A DNA stretch of 64,000 bases from Thiohalobacter thiocyanaticus (GTDB lineage: Bacteria > Pseudomonadota > Gammaproteobacteria > Thiohalobacterales > Thiohalobacteraceae). The translations under genes and the position numbers were made by a program. The DNA is taken from NCBI RefSeq assembly GCF_002356355.1, contig NZ_AP018052.1, positions 434,001 through 498,000 of the forward strand. The letters are read 5' to 3'. Positions 57,310 through 64,000 of this stretch are shown piece by piece (within the stretch, counting starts at the first letter, position 1; every line of letters starts with the position of its first letter). The notes under the pieces are model-generated. The model ran no database searches. It saw only the letters and a list, made by a program, of their open reading frames with translations, and had not been told where the DNA came from.

Positions 57310-58506
57310 TCACCCCGGCTTGCCGTCCACCCGCGTCCGCACCAGCACCGGGGCATACACCCACACGAAGGCGGCGAAGGCGCCGATCCACAACAGACCC
57401 GACAGCACCACCCACAGGCTGTACTGTTCCGGCAGCAGCAGGGGCGGGAAGATCCGCACCAGGGCGCCAAGATTGAGCAGGACGAAGCCCAGGTTGGTCA
57501 GCCGGGCCGACTGCATCATGCGGCCGGTGTGGCCCAGGGCGACGCGTGCCATCATGCCCAGGGTGAAGCCGCCGATCACGCCGATGGTCAGCGCATGCAG
57601 CGCCAGGTTGGGCGCCAGCAGTCCGAGATCGGCCAGGCCCTTGAGCAGCAGACCGACGACGACCCAGGCATAGGCGACGTACAGCACCAGCAGGATCGGC
57701 AGCGAGCCGATCCCCGGTTTGATCCAGCCGGCGACCCGTACCAGCTGCACCAGGGCGGCCGCGAGTGCCATCACCCCTGCGGCCCGGGGCCAGCCGCCCA
57801 CGTCGGCCGCCAGCATGCCGAGCAGGGTGGCGAAGGTGGCCAGTTCGATCAGGCGGCTGCGCCGGCACTCGCTGCAGGCCAGCACCGCTTCGGTGAAAAA
57901 GGGCAGCACCCGGCCGGTGATCATCAGGATCAGCAGCAATACGGTATCGAGCATCAGCAGTATGCCCGGCCGGGCCGTGGTCGCGGTCAGGCCCAGGGCC
58001 TGGAGGTGCATCAGGGCGTTGGCGGTGAACATCACTCCGAGCAGTAGCAGCAGTACCCGGTTGGCCTTGTTGGGGCTGGCAAAGATGGGGCCGGCCAGGC
58101 TCAGGGCCAGGGCCGGCAGAAAGACGAGATCCACGGCGGCGATGGTCCAGGCGGGCAGGGCGGGAACGAAGAACAGGGTCCTGCCCAGCAGCCACAGTCC
58201 GGCCAGGGCCGCCAGCGGAGCGCCGTTGAGGGTGTCCACCCCGCTCCAGTTGCGCACCGCGGTCAGCAGGAAGCCGGCGATCACGGCGGCGGTGTAGCCG
58301 AACAGCATCTCGTGCGCATGCCAGTTGATAACATCGAAGTAGGGCGCAGGTGTCAGGACACCGGTCCAGATGCCGAGCCACAGTGCCATCAGTGCCAGTC
58401 CGGCCAGGCCCGCGGCGAGAAAGAAGGGGCGAAAGCCCAGCGCGAAGGGGGCGTAGACGGGCTGCCGGGTGTCGCGGCTGTGATCGTGAAGCTGCGTCAA
58501 TGCCAT
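57310..58506 (-). CDS. nnrS: NnrS, heme-copper membrane protein of nitrosative stress defence
   Basis: The 398-residue protein has 12 helices and the NnrS pattern FALGFRPFFLAAG, INWHAHEMLFGY and RVALGHTGRMM with conserved histidines. It protects against NO and related iron species. ATG 58506 follows AAGGA. A DNR box lies 65 bases upstream. Confidence 0.93.
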   Translation of the reverse strand: MALTQLHDHSRDTRQPVYAPFALGFRPFFLAAGLAGLALMALWLGIWTGVLTPAPYFDVINWHAHEMLFGYTAAVIAGFLLTAVRNWSGVDTLNGAPLAALAGLWLLGRTLFFVPALPAWTIAAVDLVFLPALALSLAGPIFASPNKANRVLLLLLGVMFTANALMHLQALGLTATTARPGILLMLDTVLLLILMITGRVLPFFTEAVLACSECRRSRLIELATFATLLGMLAADVGGWPRAAGVMALAAALVQLVRVAGWIKPGIGSLPILLVLYVAYAWVVVGLLLKGLADLGLLAPNLALHALTIGVIGGFTLGMMARVALGHTGRMMQSARLTNLGFVLLNLGALVRIFPPLLLPEQYSLWVVLSGLLWIGAFAAFVWVYAPVLVRTRVDGKPG

Positions 58507-58570
58507 CGGGGTGTCCTTGCGGGCAATATTACCTGAGCGCCATCCTGCGGTATCGAGTCTGGCCGCGACC

Positions 58571-58584
58571 TTGATGTGGGTCAA
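58571..58584. promoter_or_regulatory. DNR/FNR-type box before nnrS
   Basis: TTGATGTGGGTCAA is a full match, 65 bases upstream of the nnrS ATG. The -10 at the ideal spacing is poor (GCAGGA); GATACC is nearby. Confidence 0.8.
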
Positions 58585-58627
58585 GGGCGACCACGCGTTC
58601 TGCGCGGGATGTTGGCAGGGCAGAAGG

Positions 58628-58660
58628 AAAAAAAGGGGCGGGATGGGGAGATCCCGCCCC
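58628..58660 (-). terminator. Strong rho-independent terminator pointing away from yhcC
   Basis: On the minus strand GGGGCGGGAT-CTCCCC-ATCCCGCCCC is followed by TTTTTTT. No protein gene on this strand lies directly upstream of it; it ends the candidate small RNA described next and insulates nnrS. Confidence 0.85.
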
Positions 58661-58753
58661 CGGCAACATTGCCGATGCCGACAGTTGCGCCGGCATCAAG
58701 GTGTCGTGACGACACCATAGCGAGGTGACCATGGCACGATATGCCTCTGGACG
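58628..58753 (-). ncRNA. Candidate structured small RNA
   Basis: Between the DNR box at 58788-58801 and the terminator, the minus strand folds into a series of hairpins: GGTGTCG-TCA-CGACACC (58716-58700), GATGCCG-N10-CGGCATC (58697-58674), GGCAA-TG-TTGCC (58673-58662) and the 10-bp terminator stem. If the symmetric box works in this direction, the transcript would begin near 58753 and be about 126 nt. No convincing -10 is seen, and a short frame (MVTSLWCRHDTL) also runs through, so the status is provisional. Confidence 0.5.
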
Positions 58754-58787
58754 CGGATCAGCATGCCCCGGGCCGGGCCGGCCGGCA

Positions 58788-58801
58788 TTGACTTTGATCA
58801 A
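58788..58801. promoter_or_regulatory. DNR/FNR-type box before yhcC-ubiUV
   Basis: TTGACTTTGATCAA is perfect, 65 bases before the yhcC ATG. Its predicted start is near 58836 with CATCCT at -10, a poor hexamer. It could also serve the minus strand. Confidence 0.82.
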
Positions 58802-58852
58802 GCCGGCCGCCCCGGGGCTGTGCCATCCTGCCGCTTCACTGGAAGAGGCGCC

Positions 58853-59800
58853 ATGGCACTGTCCGATTACGTCAACACCCTGGGCCGGGATCTGCTGCGC
58901 CGCCACGGTGAGCGGGTGCACAAGCTCAGCCTGCACGCCGGTTTCACCTGCCCCAACCGCGACGGCAGCAAGGGGATCGGCGGCTGCAGTTTTTGCAACA
59001 ATGTCTCCTTCGCGCCCATGGCGCGGGAACGCGCCGCGGTGCGCGAGCAGATCGCCTCCGGCCGGCGGGTGATCCGTCGCCGCACCGGGGCGCGCAAATA
59101 TATTGCCTATTTCCAGGCCTATACCAATACCTACGGCGAACTCGAACGTCTGAAGGCCCTGTATGACGAGGCCCTGGCCGAGCCGGACGTGATCGGCCTG
59201 GCCATCGGCACCCGACCGGACTGCGTCCCCGACGCCGTGTTGGATCTGCTGGCGGACTACCGCGACCAGGGGCATGAAGTCTGGCTGGAACTGGGCCTGC
59301 AGTCGGCCTTCGACACCACCCTGGAGCGGGTCAATCGCGGCCATGGCTGGGCCGAATACGCCGCCACCCTGCGGGCCGCCCGCAGTCGCGGCCTGGCGGT
59401 CTGCACCCATCTGATCATCGGGCTGCCCGGCGAAGCGCGCTGGCATGCGCGCCAGAGCCTGCTGCGGGTACTGGCGCTCGGCGTGGACGGGCTCAAGCTG
59501 CATCCGCTGCACGTGGTCAAGGGCACGCGGCTGGCCAACGAATGGCGCCGCGGCGAATACCGGCCGCTGACGCAGGCCGAATACGTGGACATTGCCGCCG
59601 ACCTGATCAGGGTCACCCCGCCCGAGGTGGTTTATCACCGGGTCACCGCCACGGCCGCAACGCGCATCCTGCTGGCGCCGGACTGGTGTGCGCGCAAGTG
59701 GCGGGTCCTCAATGCCATCGAAGCCGCCCTGGCAGACCGCTGCCGGGTCCCGGCAATATCTGATGAGGTGGAACATGGAACTGGTCTGTCCGGCGGGTAA
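58853..59800 (+). CDS. yhcC: YhcC-type radical SAM protein
   Basis: The 315-residue protein has the unusual long cluster motif C33-P-N-R-D-G-N7-C45-S-F-C48, typical of the TIGR01212/YhcC family, related to Elp3. Its substrate is not established. It is placed with ubiUV and overlaps ubiU by 26 bases, suggesting anaerobic function. ATG 58853 follows GGAAGAGG. Confidence 0.9.
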   Translation: MALSDYVNTLGRDLLRRHGERVHKLSLHAGFTCPNRDGSKGIGGCSFCNNVSFAPMARERAAVREQIASGRRVIRRRTGARKYIAYFQAYTNTYGELERLKALYDEALAEPDVIGLAIGTRPDCVPDAVLDLLADYRDQGHEVWLELGLQSAFDTTLERVNRGHGWAEYAATLRAARSRGLAVCTHLIIGLPGEARWHARQSLLRVLALGVDGLKLHPLHVVKGTRLANEWRRGEYRPLTQAEYVDIAADLIRVTPPEVVYHRVTATAATRILLAPDWCARKWRVLNAIEAALADRCRVPAISDEVEHGTGLSGG

Positions 59801-60770
59801 CCTGCCCTCGCTCAAGGCGGCCGTGGATGCCGGCGCCGATGCCGTCTACCTGGGTTTTCGCGACGACACCAACGCCCGCCACTTCGCCGGTCTGAATTTC
59901 AGCCATGAACAGCTGCGCGAGGGGGTGGATTATGCCCATGCCCGCGGCCGCCAGGTGCTGCTGGCGATCAACACCTATGCCCGCCCGGACGGCTGGATGC
60001 GCTGGCAGCAGGCCGTGGATCGCGCGGTGGCGCTGGGGGTGGATGCGCTGATCATCGCCGACATGGGGGTACTGGAGTACGCCACGCAGCGCTATCCCGA
60101 ACAACGGCTGCACCTGTCGGTACAGGCCTCGGCGACCAGTGTCGAGGCGCTGCGCTTCTATCATGAACAGTTCGGCGTACGCCGTGCCGTCCTGCCGCGG
60201 GTGCTGTCGCTGCGCCAGGTCGAGACACTGGTGGAGAAGAGTCCGGTGGAAATCGAGGTGTTCGGCTTCGGCAGCCTGTGCGTGATGGTCGAGGGCCGCT
60301 GCTATCTGTCCTCCTACGTCACCGGCGAGTCGCCCAATACCTGCGGCGCCTGTTCGCCGGCCCGCTTCGTGGACTGGCAGGAGCAGGCCGACGGGCTGCA
60401 TACCCGTCTCAACGGCATCCTGATCGACCGCTTCCTGCCCGAGGAACAGGCCGGCTACCCGACCCTGTGCAAGGGGCGCTTCGATGTCTGCGGCCGGGTC
60501 GGCTATGCCATCGAGTCCCCCACCAGCCTCAATACCCTGGACCTGCTGCCGCGCCTGCTCGGCGCCGGCGTGGCGGCGGTGAAACTCGAGGGCCGTCAGC
60601 GCAGCCCGGCCTATGTGGCCCGGATCAGCCGGGTCTGGCGCGAGGCCATCGATGCCTGCCGGCGCGACCCGGCCGGCTACCGGCCGCGTCCGGAATGGAT
60701 GGCCGCCCTCGACGAGGTGGCCGAGGGGGCGCGCACCACCCCCGGTGCCTACCACCGGCCCTGGCAGTGA
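59775..60770 (+). CDS. ubiU: UbiU, oxygen-independent ubiquinone hydroxylation protein
   Basis: The 331-residue U32-family protein carries the four iron-sulfur cysteines in [17 protein letters not shown] and [11 protein letters not shown]. With UbiV it hydroxylates the ubiquinone ring using prephenate instead of O2. ATG 59775 follows GAGGTGG. The DNR box upstream of yhcC likely controls it. Confidence 0.94.
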   Translation: MELVCPAGNLPSLKAAVDAGADAVYLGFRDDTNARHFAGLNFSHEQLREGVDYAHARGRQVLLAINTYARPDGWMRWQQAVDRAVALGVDALIIADMGVLEYATQRYPEQRLHLSVQASATSVEALRFYHEQFGVRRAVLPRVLSLRQVETLVEKSPVEIEVFGFGSLCVMVEGRCYLSSYVTGESPNTCGACSPARFVDWQEQADGLHTRLNGILIDRFLPEEQAGYPTLCKGRFDVCGRVGYAIESPTSLNTLDLLPRLLGAGVAAVKLEGRQRSPAYVARISRVWREAIDACRRDPAGYRPRPEWMAALDEVAEGARTTPGAYHRPWQ

Positions 60771-60777
60771 GGTCGGC

Positions 60778-61677
60778 ATGCTGAAGCTCGCGCTGGGTCC
60801 CGTCCCCTATTTCTGGCCGCGCAACGAGGTCCTGCGCTTCTACGAGGAGATGGCACAGGCCCCGGCCGAGATCATCTACCTGGGCGAGACCGTGTGCGCC
60901 AAGCGTCGCCAGCTTGCCCTCGAAGACTGGCTGATGCTGTGCGAAGGCCTGGCGGCGGCGGGCAAGCAGGTGGTGCTGTCCACCCTGACCCTGATCGAGG
61001 CCGAGTCCGAGCTCGGCGCGCTGCGCCGGCTGTGTGCCGACGCCCCCTTCATGGTCGAGGCCAATGACATGGCCGCCATCCAGCTGCTGCAGGGCCGCGA
61101 CTTCGTGGCCGGCACCGGGATCAATGTCTACAATCATCTGGCCCTGTCGCGGCTGGCCCGGCTGGGGCTGCGGCGCTGGGTGCTGCCGGTGGAACTGGAT
61201 CACCAGGCCCTGGCCGATCTGCAGCGACTGCGCCCGGCCGGGGTCGAGACCGAGGTGCTGGCCTGGGGCAGGCTGCCGCTGGCGCACGCCGCCCGCTGCT
61301 TCACCGCCCGCGCCCATGGCCTGCCCAAGGATGACTGCCGGTTCCGCTGCCGGGACTATCCCGATGGTCTGCTGCTCAAGACCCGGGAAGGGGAGCCCTT
61401 TCTCAACCTCAACGGTATCCAGACCCAGTCGGCCTTGAGTCAGTGTCTGATCGGCGAACTGCCCGCGCTGGAGGCCCTGGACGTGGATGTGTTGCGGTTG
61501 ATACCCCAGGCACAGGGCATGGGCGAGGTGATCGGCCTGTTCGACCGGGTCCGGCGGAGTGACCTGGACGCCACCGAGGCCCGCCGGCGGCTGGCGCATC
61601 TGGCGCCGATCGGGCTGTGCAACGGCTTTTACCGGGGCGGGGCGGGGATGGAGATGATTATTGGGCATGAGGTGTGA
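60778..61677 (+). CDS. ubiV: UbiV, partner of UbiU
   Basis: The 299-residue U32-family protein has the cysteines of its cluster in GETVCAKRR and [20 protein letters not shown]. It forms the UbiUV complex. It follows ubiU by seven bases with GAGG before ATG 60778. Confidence 0.94.
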   Translation: MLKLALGPVPYFWPRNEVLRFYEEMAQAPAEIIYLGETVCAKRRQLALEDWLMLCEGLAAAGKQVVLSTLTLIEAESELGALRRLCADAPFMVEANDMAAIQLLQGRDFVAGTGINVYNHLALSRLARLGLRRWVLPVELDHQALADLQRLRPAGVETEVLAWGRLPLAHAARCFTARAHGLPKDDCRFRCRDYPDGLLLKTREGEPFLNLNGIQTQSALSQCLIGELPALEALDVDVLRLIPQAQGMGEVIGLFDRVRRSDLDATEARRRLAHLAPIGLCNGFYRGGAGMEMIIGHEV

Positions 61678-61682
61678 GGACG

Positions 61683-62144
61683 ATGTGTAGATTCTGCTGG
61701 GGACTGGTGGTGCTGTTGCTGCTGCTGACCGGGGGTATGGCATATGTCTTCGTCTGGCAGGGCAGTGTGCGGCCGGCGGCGGATGGCCGCACCGCCATCG
61801 TGCTCGCGCCCGGCGAGCGGGCACTGATCCTGACCGAGATGCGCGGCTTCGTCGACAGCATCCAGCAGATCACCGAGGGCCTGGGACGCGAGGACATGGA
61901 GGCGGTGGTGCAGGCCGCGCGCAAATCGGGCCGCGCGGCCCAGCAGCAGGTGCCCGCCCCGCTCATGGGCAAGCTGCCGCTGGCCTTCAAGCAGCTGGGC
62001 CTGGAAACCCACCAGCAGTTCGACCAGCTGGCGCTGGATGCCGAACAACTGGGCGATCCGGCCCACAGCCTGCAGCAGCTGGGCCGGTTGATGCAGAACT
62101 GCGTCGCCTGCCATGCGACCTATCGGCTGGAGGTGGGGGAGTGA
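61683..62144 (+). CDS. Small exported c-type cytochrome, cytochrome c'/c556-like
   Basis: The 153-residue protein has a signal helix and a four-helix-bundle pattern with a single C-terminal heme motif C140-V-A-C143-H144, the position typical of cytochrome c'. Cytochromes c' bind NO in the periplasm. It follows ubiV by five bases and may be cotranscribed under the DNR box. ATG 61683 follows TGAGGACG. Confidence 0.8.
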   Translation: MCRFCWGLVVLLLLLTGGMAYVFVWQGSVRPAADGRTAIVLAPGERALILTEMRGFVDSIQQITEGLGREDMEAVVQAARKSGRAAQQQVPAPLMGKLPLAFKQLGLETHQQFDQLALDAEQLGDPAHSLQQLGRLMQNCVACHATYRLEVGE

Positions 62145-62227
62145 GTCCGGGGCGGATGCAATCAATCTGCGCAGTGTACATTAGCCGTCATGGCGATGCC
62201 GGATGAATTCACAGCAGCCTGCTCGAT

Positions 62228-63199
62228 TCATTGCTGGATAATCCCTGGTCCGCATTCTTCCTGATCAGACTGATTATTCCTACCGATTTCCCTCCGCGTC
62301 GTCTGCAATGCCTCGCGAATGCCGGGCGTGACGCCCTTCAGTCGCAGGCCTGTCTCAACCACCTGCCGGGCGGCATCCGCGCAGCCCTGCGCCAGCAGCG
62401 CCCGGGCCAGATTGTTGTGGGCGGCGGCGTTGTCGGGATCGAGTTCCAGCGCCTGGCGATAGGCCGCTTCCGCAGCCTCATACTCGCCGGCGAGATAGTG
62501 CGTATTGCCCAGGCCGTACCAGGCCGCGGGGCGCTGCGGCCAGTGCCGGCTGGCGGTGGCGTAGGCCCGACGGGCGGTGTCGATCCGGCCGGTGGACTCC
62601 AGGTCGGCGGCGGCCTGGAGGTAGCGGTCCGGGTCGGGGTCGGCGGGCAGGCGCTCGGGCGGCAGGACGACCAGGGCCCAGTGCCCGGCGCGGCGCCAGG
62701 TGCGCAGGAACAGGTCGCGGTCCACGAGTTTGCGCCGCTCGGTGCCGGAACGCAGGATGAAGCTGTCCCGTTCGCCGCTGTAGCCGACCACCACCGCATA
62801 GTGCCAGCGCGGCAGTGCCGCGACCCCCAGGTTCTGCAGCACCAGTACCGGATGGCCGGCCTGCAGCTGCCGGATCAGCGCCTCGATGTCGGGGTCGGGC
62901 TGATAGGGCAGGCGTTCGTGGCGCCGTACCGCGGCCACCAGTTCGGCCTGCAGACTGCCGTGCCGGCCCGGCAGGTAGACTTCCGGCGTCAATTCCCCCG
63001 GCCCGGTCTCCACCCCGGCGCTGTTGAGCACCGTGGCCAGTGCGGCGGGGCCGCATTGATAGGCCTGCTGGGGATGAAAGGGGACCGCGGCGAGTTCGAC
63101 CTCGACCGGAGTCGGCCCCGGCCGTTCAGTGAGGGACGGCTGGCCGGCGCAGCCCGCCAGCAGCAGGGCGGCGGCCAGCCAGACGGGGCGGCGCGGCAT
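62228..63199 (-). CDS. PA2778-type lipoprotein: cysteine peptidase-like domain plus TPR
   Basis: The 323-residue lipoprotein (lipobox LLAGC) has a C39-like peptidase domain with AYQCGPAALATVLN, WHYAVVVGY and a following aspartate region, then a TPR domain (AAWYGLGNTHYLAGEYEAAE, AAAHNNLARALLAQG). Its substrate is unknown. It overlaps the PA2779-type gene by one base; the pair is conserved in gammaproteobacteria. Confidence 0.88.
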   Translation of the reverse strand: MPRRPVWLAAALLLAGCAGQPSLTERPGPTPVEVELAAVPFHPQQAYQCGPAALATVLNSAGVETGPGELTPEVYLPGRHGSLQAELVAAVRRHERLPYQPDPDIEALIRQLQAGHPVLVLQNLGVAALPRWHYAVVVGYSGERDSFILRSGTERRKLVDRDLFLRTWRRAGHWALVVLPPERLPADPDPDRYLQAAADLESTGRIDTARRAYATASRHWPQRPAAWYGLGNTHYLAGEYEAAEAAYRQALELDPDNAAAHNNLARALLAQGCADAARQVVETGLRLKGVTPGIREALQTTRREIGRNNQSDQEECGPGIIQQ

Positions 63200-63582
63200 C
63201 AGATGCCGGTGAAGATGTCCGTGACATCGAGCAGTTCGAGGATGAGCAGGACCACGAATACGATACCGACCACTTCGATGACGCCGGCGCCGGCGGGCAG
63301 CTGCTTCATATTGGCTGCCAGCCGCTGCAACTCGGCAGCGGTCAGCCCGCCCAGCCGTTGCTCGACCTTGGCGGGATCGACCCCGAGTTCCAGCATCTGC
63401 TGGCGGACATCCGCGCGATTCAGTCCGGCCCGGACCTCGGCCAGGTGCAGGGCACGGGCCTCGGCCGCAAGCATCTCCCCGGTGCCCACCAGCCCGGTCT
63501 GAGCCGCAGCGGGAAAGGTGGCGAAAAGGAAATTCAGGATCAGGGCGAGAATGCCCGCACGTTTCCAGCGCGTCGTATCCAT
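63199..63582 (-). CDS. PA2779-type small membrane protein
   Basis: The 127-residue protein has a signal peptide (FLFATFPAAAQ), a helical periplasmic part (RADVRQQMLELGVDPAKVEQRL) and a C-terminal membrane helix (VVGIVFVVLLILELL). It is the usual partner of the PA2778-type peptidase and possibly its substrate. Confidence 0.88.
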   Translation of the reverse strand: MDTTRWKRAGILALILNFLFATFPAAAQTGLVGTGEMLAAEARALHLAEVRAGLNRADVRQQMLELGVDPAKVEQRLGGLTAAELQRLAANMKQLPAGAGVIEVVGIVFVVLLILELLDVTDIFTGI

Positions 63583-63702
63583 GGGGTACCTCCAGTCACT
63601 ATTGTTGGTTTGAGCCTATCCTATTGGCTGGCATGCGGGCGGTATGTGCGCGACTTCACGAAACCCGCATGGATCATCCGTAACTATAGACAAAGCGAAG
63701 GC

Positions 63703-64000
63703 TTATTGCCGGAAATTCCGCGGTTCAGGGGCGGGATTGAACATCTGCGGCAGACCGCGTCGCGCCAGCTCGAGCAGCCGCTGCAGGCTCGGGTCCGGCT
63801 CCCACCCGGCCAGGAAGTTCTTCACCTCCAGGCCCAGTTCGGTGTCGCCGCGCAGCCGCAAGCGGCGCTGGAAGAAGAGGGTGTCGGGGTCGGTCTCGCG
63901 CTGCAACAGCGTGACATAGGTCGCCAGGTCGGCCTCGATCAGCAGATCCGGCCGGCGCGGCGAGCCCGGGCTGACCAGTCGCCTCCGGTCACCGCTGAGT
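63703..64000 (-). CDS. ubiT: UbiT, SCP2-domain ubiquinone factor, C-terminal part
   Basis: About 99 codons of the C-terminal end are in the window; the start lies past base 64000. The stretch LLIEADLATYVTLLQRETD followed by TLFFQRRLRLRGDTELGLEV is characteristic of the SCP2 domain of UbiT/YhbT. UbiT is a lipid-binding protein required with UbiUV in oxygen-independent ubiquinone synthesis. Here it is split off from ubiUV by three genes and lies on the opposite strand. Confidence 0.85.
   Translation of the reverse strand, partial: LSGDRRRLVSPGSPRRPDLLIEADLATYVTLLQRETDPDTLFFQRRLRLRGDTELGLEVKNFLAGWEPDPSLQRLLELARRGLPQMFNPAPEPRNFRQ

Overview
This is a high-GC gammaproteobacterial chromosome segment that carries almost a complete denitrification island embedded in core housekeeping genes. 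The order rpsU-yqeY-dnaG-rpoD, the UbiU/UbiV/UbiT genes, the MrpEFGBCD-type antiporter operon and the DNR/FNR-type control sites all point to a respiratory gammaproteobacterium. A Chromatiales-like, possibly sulfur-oxidising denitrifier is my best guess; the genus cannot be told from the sequence alone.

Layout. 1-1596: 5' part of metH (minus). 1931-10170: nosRZDFYL for N2O reduction, opened by a DNR box and closed by a weak terminator. 10120-10570: AT-rich gene-free segment with three exact DnaA boxes. 10571-13086: dsbB, a Xre/RES toxin-antitoxin pair and a LysE exporter. 13187-13497: tRNA-Ile(CAU) interrupted by a group I intron. 13657-18520: macromolecular-synthesis operon rpsU-yqeY-dnaG-rpoD with its sigma-70 promoter. 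18566-26404: tsaD, plsY, folB, folK, a MidA-type methyltransferase, uppP, a small PEP-CTERM-like protein behind a sigma-54 promoter, cca and an NDUFA9-like gene. 26537-33064: eight-gene Mrp-type antiporter operon with three antiporter-like subunits. 33243-37575: soluble lytic transglycosylase, aldehyde dehydrogenase, TauE permease. 37680-47217: nirS-E-C-F-D-L-G-H-J-N for cytochrome cd1 nitrite reductase and heme d1. 47531-49554: an unassigned ATP-grasp enzyme and the dnr regulator. 49591-57110: norCBEFQ, two accessory membrane genes and norD. 57310-58801: nnrS and a candidate structured small RNA. 58853-64000: yhcC-ubiU-ubiV, a small cytochrome, a PA2778/PA2779-type pair and a partial ubiT.

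How it works together. NirS reduces nitrite to NO, NorBC reduces NO to N2O and NosZ reduces N2O to N2. NirE and NirDLGH, J, F and N make heme d1. NosDFYL and NosR mature and energise NosZ. NorQD and NorEF support NorBC. UbiUVT allows quinone synthesis without oxygen. The palindrome TTGAY-N4-RTCAA recurs before nosR, nirS (twice), norC, nnrS and yhcC-ubiUV, and dnr lies in the middle, so one regulator probably drives everything. At nosR, nirS and norC the predicted -10 lies exactly where a class II activator site centred at -41.5 places it. No nirM, nosX/apbE, nap or nar gene is present in the window.

The most distinctive features are the self-splicing intron in tRNA-Ile, a set of palindromic repeat families nested inside one another at gene borders and read through by denitrification genes as signal-peptide n-regions and C-terminal tails, and a probable undescribed small RNA between two DNR boxes.
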